From the NCBI RefSeq assembly GCF_000090795.2, contig NW_003546286.1, forward strand, positions 160,541 to 224,540: a stretch of 64,000 nt of DNA, in the 5' to 3' direction. The position numbers and the translations under genes are program-made. Positions 12,566-23,058 of the stretch are shown here, in pieces; position 1 is the stretch's first letter, and each line of letters begins with the position of its first letter. Origin of the DNA: Amphimedon queenslandica (taxonomy: Eukaryota; Porifera; Demospongiae; Haplosclerida; Niphatidae). The notes under the pieces were generated by a model. It was not told the DNA's origin, made no database searches, and worked only from the letters and a program-made list of their open reading frames with translations.

Positions 12566-14209
12566 TTATGATGATTCCTCTCCTTCAGCTGGTTCTTCAG
12601 TTTCCTCGGCCTTTGGCTCTTCAGCTTTAGGTTCTTCAGCTTTTGGTTCTTCGGCTTTTGGCTCTTCGGCTTTTGGTTCTTCAGCTTTAGGCTCTTCGGC
12701 TTTTGGTTCTTCAGCTTTAGGCTCTTCGGCTTTTGGTTCTTCAGCTTTTGGTTCTTCAGCTTTAGGTTCTTCAGCTTTAGGTTCTTCGGCTTTAGGCTCT
12801 TCAGCTTTAGGTTCTTCGGCTTTAGGCTCTTCAGCTTTTGGTTCTTCGGCTTTAGGCTCTTCGGCTTTAGGTTCTTCCGCTTTAGGTTCTTCCGCTTTAG
12901 GCTCTTCAGCTTTAGGTTCTTCCACTTTAGGCTCTTCCGCTTTCGGTTCTTCGGATTTCGGTTCTTCAGCTTTCGGTTCTTCAGCTTTTGTTTCTTCAGC
13001 TTTTGGTTCTTCAGCTTCTGGTTCTTGAGGAGGAGGTCGGTTGTCAGGGTGTCCCAAGTATTGTGGAGTCTTCCTGATCAAACCATGATCAATAAGACCA
13101 TAGCAAGTATCAAGGACACATGTTTTGTATGGTATAGGAGTAATGCCTAATTCACCGACCATTCGACTGATGTTGTATTTGATTTCTATCCCTTGATAAC
13201 TCTTAGCCAACTTTGCTCCTTCATCTAACAGAGCAGCAACCCACAGCAGAACTTTATTCATTGGCTTGGCCGGAACCTTGTATCCCTGAGGTTCAAACTC
13301 ATCGGCTATCGCTTGAGCCATATCAAGATAAGGTGGTGGCTCTTCATTTGCAAGAAGGTACCTCTTTCCTGCTGCCTCTGGTTTCTCCATAGCAGCGATA
13401 AGGCCAGCTGCAACATCTCTCACGTCAATGTAAGGAACATATAGGTTTGGTATACCAGGGACCTTGTTTCCAATGACGTTTGTGATTAAAGACAAAGAAC
13501 TACCACTACCACTTGAAGCATTAAGTGGAGGACCAAATACTACTGCTGGGTTAACGACAGAGAACTCAAACTTTTTCCCATCCTCTAGTTTTTCTACGAA
13601 TTCCCAAGAAGCTCTCTCTGCTAGGAGCTTGCTCTTTTCGTATGGAGGAATCTTTGTCTCATCTGACCAATTCTCTTCTGAATATGTGCCAGAGGGTCCA
13701 ACTAACCCATTAGAGACAGCTGCAATGGAGCTGACGAGAACAACCCGCTTGAGCTGGCGATCTGGGCTCCCTGCTTCCTCGGCGCATGCCTTGAGAACAT
13801 TAAGAGCTCCTTCCCTAGCTGGAAGGATCACCTCGTCTTCATTTTTGGGTTTCTTCAATGGGAAAGGTGAGGCAACATGAAGCACATACGTGCAGCCTTT
13901 CACAGCAGCTTTCCATTCCTCCTCGCTCGTGAGGTTGGCGCTAACAAGCTCCATTGTATCCCCTCCAGGCAGCTCTCTGATTGGTTTTGTTTTAGCTTCA
14001 TTTGTAGCATCTCTAACAGTCCCACGGATCCTATACTTTCCATTGGCAGCTAGCTGCTTAATGACGTGTGCAGCTATGAAGCCGGAGGCTCCAGTTACCA
14101 ACACAAGGGGCCTGTTGTCTTCTGGCTTAGCTGCTACTGGCTCAGCTTGTTGTGGCGCCTCTTCAACGGGAGCAGCAGTTTCAAGAGTAGGTTGATTCTC
14201 TTCGGACAT
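12566..14209 (-). CDS. Extended SDR reductase (dihydroflavonol-4-reductase-like) with acidic pentapeptide tail
   Basis: One uninterrupted 547-aa frame in a genome where neighbours have many introns. Residues about 33-390 form an NAD(P)-dependent extended short-chain reductase: TGASGFIA nucleotide motif at 39-46, catalytic YEKSK at 190-194, then PAVVFGPPLN and PYIDVRDVAAG. These are typical of the dihydroflavonol-4-reductase/cinnamoyl-CoA-reductase group that reduces carbonyl substrates. The substrate here is unknown. Residues about 397-538 are about 28 copies of AEEPK (variants TKAEE, PKSEE, PKVEE), a charged, presumably disordered tail. A 30-residue Ala/Glu/Pro-rich stretch precedes the fold. 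Intronlessness could mean retroposition, transfer from another organism, or simple intron loss; the sequence alone does not decide. Confidence 0.88.
   Translation of the reverse strand: MSEENQPTLETAAPVEEAPQQAEPVAAKPEDNRPLVLVTGASGFIAAHVIKQLAANGKYRIRGTVRDATNEAKTKPIRELPGGDTMELVSANLTSEEEWKAAVKGCTYVLHVASPFPLKKPKNEDEVILPAREGALNVLKACAEEAGSPDRQLKRVVLVSSIAAVSNGLVGPSGTYSEENWSDETKIPPYEKSKLLAERASWEFVEKLEDGKKFEFSVVNPAVVFGPPLNASSGSGSSLSLITNVIGNKVPGIPNLYVPYIDVRDVAAGLIAAMEKPEAAGKRYLLANEEPPPYLDMAQAIADEFEPQGYKVPAKPMNKVLLWVAALLDEGAKLAKSYQGIEIKYNISRMVGELGITPIPYKTCVLDTCYGLIDHGLIRKTPQYLGHPDNRPPPQEPEAEEPKAEETKAEEPKAEEPKSEEPKAEEPKVEEPKAEEPKAEEPKAEEPKAEEPKAEEPKAEEPKAEEPKAEEPKAEEPKAEEPKAEEPKAEEPKAEEPKAEEPKAEEPKAEEPKAEEPKAEEPKAEEPKAEEPKAEETEEPAEGEESS
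12590..13020. repeat. 15-bp coding minisatellite (AEEPK repeats)
   Basis: Tandem 15-bp units (GGTTCTTCAGCTTTA and synonymous variants on the plus strand) encoding about 28 AEEPK pentapeptides at the end of the SDR protein. Units differ mostly at third positions. Confidence 0.95.
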
Positions 14210-14496
14210 GGCGAGCTTTTAGCCTTTTACTTCCAACAATAACTCAGGACGGTTCAGTAACAATGAAGACGGGACAGAGCTGCTCTAATAGATATATACT
14301 CCTACGCACTCGTGTTATAAACGTGCTTGGCTCATTAAATGCATTGCTTGTACTATACACTGTTGCTCTAATGTATAGGTCTATGTACTTCGAGCTTAAT
14401 TATCGCTATCTTATCCACGAATTATAATTATTTACTCTTGGTATTATACACACATAACACATTGCCAAGTCTCAATTACAGGCAATCCACGATCCG

Positions 14497-16406
14497 TTAT
14501 CCCCCGTTCTCATCTGACGAGCTACTGCTGGTATTTCTGTGTGTGGCAGCGTGAACTCTGTTTGTATTTACAAATATATCGTCATCCTCCTCTGTCACCT
14601 CCTCTTCATCATTGCTATCACTGGCTGCTGGCGACGTATTGGTTTCAAGATCACTTCTCTCTCTAGATAAAACTCATCCATAAAAATAACCAAGTTGTAT
14701 TCGTTACCTTGGGTTATCTAGGCCTGTACAGACAGGACTAGTGCCTTTGTCTGTAAAATGAGACGGCCTACAGCAAATAATGGGAATTTGTCTAACAACA
14801 ACTATAATGCAAAGTGTTAATGAGAAAGACAATGGTTAGAGTACATTTATATACGATTTATTAATCTTTGCAGATTTGAGGGAAAAGTGTAGGCCTACCA
14901 TAGTCCATTCTTTTTTAAGTTCTTGATTTGTAGCGGGTATAAAATGTGAGCTATCTCAGCTTGAACTTTATTTCCTTCGGCTATTGGATCGACGATAACA
15001 AAGTCCCCTTTTAGGAGAAAGCTAATCATGTGTGACACAGCTAGAATAGGCTCACCTCTCTTTATCCATACGTTTCGCCTAAATTTTGTTGGCATGCTGA
15101 CAAGAAACTTCTGACCGTCAGGGGATTCAGCTTCGTGGAGATTGTTTCCTCTACCTCCCTGAATCTGCATAAGATAAGAAAGTAAAGGTTGGGGTCAAAA
15201 TAATATTTATATTAAATACGAAGCATATAAAAGTTTGCAAAAACATCAAAATGTTAGTAAAAATTAATTTGAAAATGTTCCCATTTCATATACAAAATTT
15301 CGGTCAAAAAAATTGGCCCACAATTTTGGCACCATTCTACTTCAAGGTGGAAATTATCAATGTAGGTGAAATTTGTCAACCAGGGTCTTTGCATGGCCAA
15401 ATTTCACCAAATATGACTAGGAGAGAATTCTCCATTTTATAATATTTTCTGATACATATACATGTTTTTATGTTGTGTAGCAAGTTTGAGCTGATTCCAA
15501 TTAAAATTGGATTTTTTTACGAATTTTCAAAGTTACTCAAAAATTGGGCCAAAGTCCCTGTACTATAGTACAGGGTACTTGGCCAAATTTTGCCAAAAAT
15601 GACTAGGAGAGAAATCTTCATTTTCATAATATTTTCTTATACATATACATGTTCTTATGCTGTGTAGCAAGTTTGAGCTGATTCCAATTAAAATTGAATT
15701 TTTTAAAGAATTTTCAAAGTTACTCAAAAATCGGGCCAAAGTCCCTGTACTATAGTACAGGGTACTTGGCCAAATTTTGCCAAAAATGACTAGGAGAGAA
15801 ATCTTCATTTTAATAATATTTTCTGATACATATACATGTTCTTATGTTGTGTAGCAAGTTTGAGCTGATTCCAATCAAAATTGGATTTTTTTACAAATTT
15901 TCAAATTTACTCAAAAATCGGGCAAAAGTCCCTGTACTATATAGTACAAGGTACTTGGCCGAGTTTCGCCAAAAATGACTAGGAAAGAATTCTCCATTTT
16001 TAAAATTTTTCTGATACATATACAGGCTCTTATGATGTGTAGCAAGTTTGAGCTGATTCTGACCAAAATTCTTTTTTTTTTAAATTTTAAAACTTGTCCC
16101 AAAGCCATGTACATGTACTATTGTAGTGCTTGTAAGCTCATGAAGCTCATGCTGTTTAGCTCACTTAGTATATATGCTTTGTTGGAAACTCTAATATCGA
16201 TACATCACCCATCACTATTATCAATTTATAACACAAAAATATGGCACCCTGGATTTTTCAAAATCGGTTAAACCCAAATTTATTCCCCCCAGGCATTAAA
16301 ATTAAACTTTACTCCTCACTTTAACGATAAATTGGTCCCCCTCTGGTTCAACCAGTTCCTCTAGCACCTCTTTTGTGACGTGCTTCCTCTTTGTAGCTTT
16401 AGACAT
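14497..16406 (-). CDS. EIF1AD: EIF1AD (haponin), eIF1A-like S1/OB-fold protein
   Basis: Five exons: 16406-16320, 15164-15056, 15007-14899, 14767-14708 and 14662-14497. The start reads [20 protein letters not shown], as in human EIF1AD. The OB fold follows: [27 protein letters not shown] split over two exons, with [14 protein letters not shown] restored across a 48-nt intron (15055-15008). An acidic tail ends with [10 protein letters not shown]. The protein is a nuclear RNA-binding member of the eIF1A family and also occurs in pre-40S ribosome maturation. Intron 1 (over 1.1 kb) is mostly the 187-bp tandem transposon. The start is head-to-head with BANF1, 396 bp away. Confidence 0.93.
15008..15055 (-). 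other. 48-nt GT-AG intron of EIF1AD
   Basis: Donor AGAG|GTGAGC and acceptor CTAAAAG|GGG. The intron has no stop in frame and its length is a multiple of three, so retention would insert [16 protein letters not shown]. Homology ([12 protein letters not shown]) shows it is removed. It sets the lower limit of clear intron size in this window. Confidence 0.85.
15255..16195. mobile_element. hAT-like MITE with about five tandem 187-bp units (copy 4)
   Basis: This is the largest array. Palindromes start at 15556, 15743 and 15930 (187-bp spacing), with diverged units on both sides. The right end shows GCTGTTTAGCTCACTTAG and GCTTTGTTGGAAAC, the terminal module seen complemented in copies 3 and 7. It fills most of EIF1AD intron 1. 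Confidence 0.75.
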
Positions 16407-16802
16407 AACCACTCACCCGGTAGCTTCACTAACAGGCTGTATTTATAGTAAAGGATATTGCACCACAGTGATGACACAGTAATGAATTATATTGTATCCC
16501 TCAGCCTCAGGCATACAACCCATGACACGATATTCTGTAAGGACTGTCTAGACTTTTACAGGGGCAAACACAGTGTCCCTGTAGCTGGTTTGAACCGTTT
16601 GAGTGAGTCCAGAATCCAGATGGGTACCACTATAAATGCATGCACTCCATGCAAATTGCAGATTTACAAGCTCCACCTTAGCACCACCTTGCCATGCCTG
16701 GGTCACGTTGCACGTTGTCAAATTGCAAATTTAAACAAAACCACGCCCTTTGCTGACTCAGTTTTCATCTTATCTTTCTTGAATTTATCTCTGCAACCAG
16801 AA
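16407..16802. promoter_or_regulatory. Divergent promoter EIF1AD / BANF1
   Basis: 396 bp between opposed ATGs. It contains a KLF/Sp-type CCACGCCC box at about 16739 and a TGACTCA-like AP-1 element (GCTGACTCAG) at about 16751-16760, about 45 bp upstream of the BANF1 ATG. An open frame upstream of and in frame with BANF1 is not conserved in the family and is taken as leader sequence. Confidence 0.5.
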
Positions 16803-17127
16803 ATGTCAAGCACAAGCCAGAAGCACAGAAACTTTGTTGGAGAGCCCATGGGTCAAAAGCCAGTGACTGAATTGGCAGGTATAGGAGAGGCTTTAGGTGG
16901 GAGACTAGCTGCTAAGGGTTTTGATAAGGCATATGTAGTCCTGGGCCAATTCTTACTGCTTAAAATGAATGAGGAGCTGTTCAAGGTTCGAACTTCAATA
17001 CTGTGTATCTATATTTATGTTTGATTTTGTATTTTAGGAATGGCTGAATGCTGAATGTGGAGCTAACTCCAAACAACAGAGCGACTGTTACAATTGTCTG
17101 AGGGATTGGTGTGATGCCTTCCTTTAA
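16803..17127 (+). CDS. BANF1: BANF1, barrier-to-autointegration factor
   Basis: Two exons, 16803-16985 and 17038-17127, give exactly 90 aa (human BAF is 89). Sequence landmarks: [17 protein letters not shown], the helix-hairpin-helix region [30 protein letters not shown], and the C-terminus [10 protein letters not shown], nearly identical to vertebrates. BAF is a small dimeric DNA-bridging protein that binds LEM-domain proteins and lamins and rebuilds the nuclear envelope after mitosis. The start is set by family alignment. The 52-nt intron is at a family-compatible position before EWL. Confidence 0.98.
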
Positions 17128-17507
17128 AAGAACCTCATTAGTTTATTATTAACTATATACCCTACCATGATTACCCTGATTTTGTTGCATTTGACACGCA
17201 TTCCTTAGATTATATTTAGTCCATGCTTAGATGTATTGATTTAGCCATTTTATATGCCAATACTATAATACATAATTAGTCTTATAAACAACTCTTAATT
17301 AGAATTATTATTATCAGCTCGCAATGCCAGATTGCACCATAGATAATAGAGACTACGTGATTGCACATTCACAGAAGCACAATTAACTGAGCATGATTGG
17401 CTTAGTTTTTAATTAATGATGAGATGTGTCTAGTGTGAATGAGAAAAGGTTATAAATTATTAATTCGTTAATTGATGTGACAAAGTAAGTTGGAGGCTGG
17501 CACATTT

Positions 17508-19080
17508 TCAGCTTTTTTGATGTCTCTGGTTCTTAGCTACTTCAGCAATTGCCCTGCCCTAAGAATAAGTGATAAGCCTCTGCTTTTGGAGGAGCACAAC
17601 TCACTCGTCTTATGTCATTGATGTCTTCCATTATCTCCATGTCACGTAAAAGGTACACTACATATGGACGTGGGAACATAAAGTTAAGGCATTGCATAAC
17701 ATGAAATGAATAAAAGGAGAATAGGATTGCATTGATTGGATATCGGTGACAACAACGGGCTTTTTACGTTTCTCTAATAAAAGGAACTCTGATGGTTTCG
17801 ATTTTCTCTTCCGATGATTACTTTCTATAAACAAAGAATTAAAAAGCAACTGTTACTTTCCCAAGGCTAAGCCTCACCAGCTGTCATATCTGCTAAAACC
17901 TCTTCCTCCTTAAGACGCTGTATATTCTCTTCTATCTCACTGATAATCTTCATCTTGCATAGTTTTGCTCCTTCCTATGATTGGGAACAAGTAATTGTAC
18001 ATAGAGATTGGTCGCGAGTAGATCAGATTTGCAATACTTCATAGTCGAGTGTAGCGGAAGCTATTTCTTGCTCATATTTACACTGGCTACCATACTTCTA
18101 TAAAAAAAACAATGTAGTCAAGATAGCTATAATGCATAATATTTTAATACCTTTTGAGCTAAAACTAATTCTTTAGATGCATCAAAAAAGAATTTAAAAA
18201 AAAGAATTAAAAAAAAAAGAATAGGATTACTATTATAATTACACAAGCTTACCTGACACGTGTAAGCGTTTGTCTCTATTCTCTGTCAATTCTCTTAATG
18301 GATTAACATACTCAGGGGCAGAATCTAAAAACAAGGTACCATACAGTAAACTATTGATGGCATGGGGATACATCATGTGACTAGCGTCATCAGAAAAACA
18401 TTGGAAAAAGAAACCATACTTTCAATGGACATTACCCACAAATACCGTATTATAGTGGGGGAAATTTTGGAGGGAATTAAATTTGGAAAATTTGGTGTTT
18501 TGATAGCCATTTGCCAAAACAAAATTTGCCATTTTGAGCCATTATACGCATGCTCAATGGCACGTGGCCCCAAATTCGCCAATCACCAAAAGTTAGCTAT
18601 TTGCCAAATTTTAGTCCCTCCAAAATTTCCCGCTATACAATAATTATTACCTTTAGAGAGTTGGTCTAACTTTTGCTCTACGTCTTCCATTCTCTCCTTA
18701 TATAAACTGAGTGGTGCATATTAGCAGATAATGAATAAGTACAAATACACAGCAATGACTCACAGTTCCTTTAGCTCTGCAAACTGGTTCTCAAGATGAA
18801 GCATGTCATCAAGACACCGACTCTTCCTACGCTCTGACTCTCCTTCATCATCTACAGCAATAGGAGAGGATCTCAATTATACTCAATCACAAAATAGAGA
18901 CACGTATTTTTTTACATGACAGGTGTGGTAGGGCTTACAAGAAAATGAGTCTTCATCTGAAGCCGAGGATTCGTCTTCCTCAACCTTCCCCTCTTTGTCT
19001 TCCTTTGTTGGAGTCTCTTGCTGTCCTACTACTCCACCAGAAGGCGTCGTTTGAGGGCCACCATTTCTTGTGCTGGGCAT
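17508..19080 (-). CDS. BRMS1L: BRMS1/BRMS1L-like Sin3-HDAC complex subunit
   Basis: About eight exons. The N-terminus MPSTRNGGPQTT is acidic and Ser-rich; DEGESERRKSRCLDDMLHLE, NQFAELKELLYKERMEDVEQ, APEYVNPLRELTENRD, KYECEI-like KYEQEI, and KRKKPVVVTGPYVVYLLRDM follow the order of human BRMS1L. The coiled coils mediate assembly with the Sin3/HDAC corepressor and the protein acts in nuclear transcriptional repression. The junction VVVT|GPYVVY is joined only by removing an AT-AC intron (17743-17670); every GT in the area is out of phase. The protein ends soon after EDINDIRRGRAIAEVAKNQ, shorter than vertebrate BRMS1L, which continues for about 90 residues. This is a real truncation or an undetected further exon. 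The COX7A-like gene lies upstream on the same strand. Confidence 0.9.
17670..17743 (-). other. U12-type AT-AC intron in BRMS1L-like gene
   Basis: On the minus strand the intron begins ATATCCAATC (first six bases match the U12 AT-AC donor ATATCCTT), ends CCCAC, and holds CCTTAACTT with the branch A at 17684, 14 nt before the 3' end. This fits the U12 branch consensus TTCCTTAAC and spacing. The intron is 74 nt long. Exon joining at phase 1 gives PVVVT-G-PYVVY, matching the family. Confidence 0.88.
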
Positions 19081-19388
19081 TTTATTTGATTTTTGTTTGG
19101 AGGTGTGTACAAAGAGAGAGAGAGAAGACCCTGCAATTAGTCATCAGGCCAGGCGTGGCTCCACTAATTAAAAATTAATATTAATAATTAATGAGTCTTC
19201 CAGCAATTCTCACCTTGTCACCTTCTTTTAGCTTCATGCAGTCTGTGGCATAAAGCATCTCAGAATATTATCCTTGATATTATCATACATGCAAATATTG
19301 ATTAATCAATAAAATAAATAACAGAACTATAACGCCCTTTAAAGTATGTAACACAGTACAGTGCATGAGTGAAAAATGTATTATAGTT

Positions 19389-19953
19389 TCATGTTGTTCC
19401 TTTCTTTGATATTGTCCCATTGGCCATCTTGTACAGACCCCCAAAAGAAATTGCCAAGCCGACCATTGACAAAAACACCATCCCCTTATAAAATAAAACA
19501 TCTCTCTTTCTTCCTTTTAGATGTAGAGGGAATGAAGCCCTGTTTGCCTGCAAGAGCAAAAAAGAAGAAAACAATATTATTATTATTATTACAAAGAACA
19601 CAGTCAGCCCATTATGACTAATGGGCCATTGTTTATAACTTTGGAAAGGACAATACCATATCTATACTCATTACCCACGAATAAAATACATGATACATTG
19701 CTATAATACCCAGTACCCAAAGCTAGTACTATTATACATAATAAATTGTCTCATTGTACATTCAAGTGCCCACTACCCACAGCTATACCCTATCAAAGAA
19801 CCCTTGATGCAACTTAATGTTGCTGTTGCTCCAAGTACTTGTTGCTCCATTTGGATGTACTGTAGTGGGGGCAGCCTATAGTCAAGAAATACAATAGGAA
19901 GCATGATTCGTGTGTTTAAAAAAGTCTGGAAATACCTTGCTAGTTTCGGCCAT
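19389..19953 (-). CDS. COX7A: Cytochrome c oxidase subunit 7A-like protein
   Basis: Three small exons: about 19953-19936 (MAETSK), 19878-19793 and 19555-19389. The protein is about 80 aa. The core SFPLHLKGRKRDVLFYKGM followed by a single hydrophobic helix (VFLSMVGLAISFGGLYKM) and a short basic end is the layout of COX7A (compare IPVYLKGG-x-D-x-LYRATM-LTVGG). COX7A is a single-span inner-membrane subunit of complex IV and also helps form supercomplexes. Only family-level assignment is possible. The N-terminus MAETSKAAPTTV is not a strong mitochondrial presequence. The start codon lies 6 bp from the AAAAGGCGGAGCTAC box. The gene is head-to-head with PPP1R37, 360 bp away. Confidence 0.72.
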
Positions 19954-20313
19954 TTTTTAAAAGGCGGAGCTACCCCTGGTAAATCGTGGTATCCTGAAAA
20001 AATACGGAGTCTTTTTAGTTTTCATTGTCCTCCTATTTTTTAGTCACGTGATCATCATTCATTATAATCGAGGTCTAGCATTGGGGAGGAAACTTATTGC
20101 TTGGAGCTGAGGATAAAAAGGAATTAAACAGAGAAACAATCCTTTGAGCAGTCCTCAAGCATCCGCCCTCCTTCTCCAGCCATCACCTCCTAACACAAGC
20201 AGTAGGACTCCCTCTAGTGTGTCACGTGACTACTCCACCCCTACCATAATACCACCACCACTGAACTGAGTGAACTCTAGAGAGACTGAGAGAGAGGAGT
20301 AGAAACTGGATTA
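19954..20313. promoter_or_regulatory. Divergent promoter COX7A / PPP1R37
   Basis: 360 bp between opposed starts. It holds the 15-mer AAAAGGCGGAGCTAC (19959-19973) shared with the FANCL promoter, and two TCACGTGA/C E-box motifs (about 20043-20050 and 20221-20228). No TATA box was seen at a sensible distance. Confidence 0.5.
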
Positions 20314-23027
20314 ATGGAAGGAGAGAAGGATGGTCATGCTGGTGGGGGTGGTGGTGGTGCTAATGATGACATCCAGTTTATATCTCCATCAAACTCTCCT
20401 ACAGCTACCAATCCTCCACAGTCAGTATCATCACCTTTAGAATCTCAGGTAAGAAGAGCTTATGAAATCAATAATGTTAATAATAATAATGATAATAATA
20501 CATAATGATAACGATAGAATAGTATTGATATATATTGTATGCATGCTATCTTTGTTCATCATTCATTTGATAGATACTGTTTTCCTCTTTAGTCCATTGT
20601 GAATGACATGTATTATAACATGTACACGTGTATGTCATGTACATGTATCTTGTTAAGATATGAGTGGTATTGTTTGTCTTTCTTATCTTTCTTAACCCCT
20701 CCTCCTTATTCTTTCACCTCTCCCTCTCTCTCTCTTCTTTCTCCCTCCCCTCTCTCTCCCTCCCTAGTTACCATTGTTCACTAAGGCAATGTCAGGTGTG
20801 AGTACAAGCGATTCCTCTGCTGTTGGCATTAACAGTAGAGACTGGGTTGAGCCCCCAGACTTGGACACTCCCAGTCAATTCAACTCTGAGAAAGAAAGCA
20901 TAGAGGAGCAACTCGATGAAAGCAACAGCAACAAGACCAGAGAGAAGAAACACGTTAAGTTCAGAGACGAAAATATAACGTCACATTTTGACGACACCAA
21001 CCTTTGGGTGCACGGTGAGTGTGGGCGTGGCTCCGCTGTCATGGTAACTAACTCTCTACTATTGTAGACCCAAATGAAAGTGCACAGGACATGATCAACG
21101 CCTATCAGAGAGAGTGTATGGCAATGAAGATCAAGCCCACACAGATATTATTAGACCAATTGAAAGTAAGTGAGAGAGAGAGAGTGAGTGAAAATAATAT
21201 AGATAGTATGGTTTGTTGTGATACTATTGATATTCTTAATACATAAGTGTTGCAACACTGTTGCTGTACTTGTGTGTAGTTGGTATGTCAGGTGATACTT
21301 GGTATTATGTTAGTATCTTGTTCACTGGTAATAGCTGCAATGTGTCAATGCCTAATGTCCTAATGGTTCCCTCTCTTCTAACTTCTCTTCTCCTTTTCTA
21401 ATGCTTTCCTTAGGGCGTGTATAATCTCAACACTCCCATAGACACCATTGATCTAACTGGTGTCAAACTGGAGAACAGGATGTGCGAGGTGTTAGAGGCA
21501 GTCCTGAGTCGAGTTCACGCCTCCACGCTGAAGTTAGAGAGGACTAACCTTGAAGACGAAGTAATCAGTCAAGTATCATGTTTTCATTCCCCTTCCTTCC
21601 TTAATACAGGGCATGATAGCTATATGTGAGATGGTTGAATTCTATGGCTGTGCTTGCAAGCTTCTCTTGGCTCATAATAACAGATTGAGACCAAGGGCTT
21701 GGCTCACCATTGGTAGAACACTAAAGAAAGTAGGCACACATGTACATGTATACTTAAAATAATAATTATTCCCATGCATTGAATTTAATGAACTTAGCTT
21801 AATTTTTATTGATTCATTTTTTACATTAATTGCTTCTTTTTTCTTTATCTCCTATTCTTCTACTTGTCCTTGTTCCTCCTTCTCAGTCTCCATTTATTGA
21901 CACTATTGATGTGGGTTATTGTGCTCTGGACGACCAGACGCTTACTTTACTGTTAAGAGCAGTGAGGGCCAACTGTGGTCTTAGAGTACTCAAAATGGAG
22001 GGCAATAATCTAACAGGGAAGGGAACCTTTATACTTAGTAAGGAAGACGCCCAACATATTTGACATGTATAGATATTTGACATGTATAGATACTGTGTTA
22101 GAATTTTGATCAATTTTTCTGCCATAGATGGTTTTTAATTTACTAATTTTTCAAATTGAATTTTATTTATTTTTCATCCCATTTTAAAATTATTTTCTGG
22201 CCAATGTGTAACTGTAATTAGTATTTTAGTGAAGTGTGTAGGAAATTATAAATTCAATAGTATCAGTTGCATTCCTCTTGCTGTACATATAGTACACGTT
22301 TCCTCCTTTACTCCATTGTAGTGGCTGCCATGAAGTTTAACGAGAACCTTCAAGAAATATATTTATCGCGTAATCATCTCGGACCGGAGGACGGCCAACA
22401 CTTAGGGAACATACTCAGATCCAATCACACTCTGAGAGTCCTAGACGTCAGCGACAATAATTTACAGGTCCGTCTACTATTCTAATTAAAGCACGTGCAA
22501 TCTGCTCCTTACCTTTCCAAATATTTATGTGCTATGAGATTAATTTTTAATTCCTTGTTTGTTTTTGTGTTATTGAAAGCCTGAGTACACGAACTTGTGT
22601 TTTATGCTTGAATTATTGGTGTACAATTGCAATAGACTTACATATATAATTTCTCTTTCTCTTGACAGGATTCAGGCATACGTTACATCAGTGCTGGCAT
22701 TGCTGAGCAGCAGGAAGGACTGTATACCTTGAACATCAGCACCAACAACTTAACTGCTGATGGTATACACCACATATCAGCAATGCTTGTAAGCCTATGG
22801 ATCAAGCACCATGCATGTATTCTATGCATTGCATATGCACGTAGTCACGTACATGTAGATTTGATACTATTGTTTTAGCAGATGATTTTAGAGGGACAAA
22901 ATTTTGGCAGAGTGCCATATATATTTGTAATGACTGGCGAGCTTTGATTTGGCAAATTTACCGCCACGTGCCATTGTGCTTAATTTTGGCTATGAAAATG
23001 GAATGCAAGCTCTTTCAAAAATGTGTT

Positions 23028-23058
<31 letters not shown>

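Noticed and set aside
12590-14195. Open frames antisense to the SDR gene
   Set aside because: They are shadows of a GC-richer coding frame and show no family resemblance.
15255-16195. CRISPR-like or satellite array because of regular 187-bp repeats
   Set aside because: The repeats have no short direct-repeat/spacer pattern; related copies with transposon ends occur in other introns.
16458-16802. N-terminal extension of BANF1 in the same frame
   Set aside because: BAF proteins start at the conserved SQKHRNF region and are 89-90 aa; the upstream frame is promoter/leader.
16985-17000. tRNA-like GGTTCGAAC word
   Set aside because: It is the start of a BANF1 intron; there are no acceptor or anticodon stems around it. 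No tRNA was found in the window.
17658-17849. Frameshift or pseudogene break in the BRMS1L-like gene
   Set aside because: A 74-nt AT-AC intron with a U12 branch site restores the frame and the conserved sequence exactly.
19195-19265. Possible minus-strand exon (MKLKEGDKVR) between BRMS1L and COX7A
   Set aside because: It has a donor-like GTGAGA but no partner exon or family match; I could not support it as coding.
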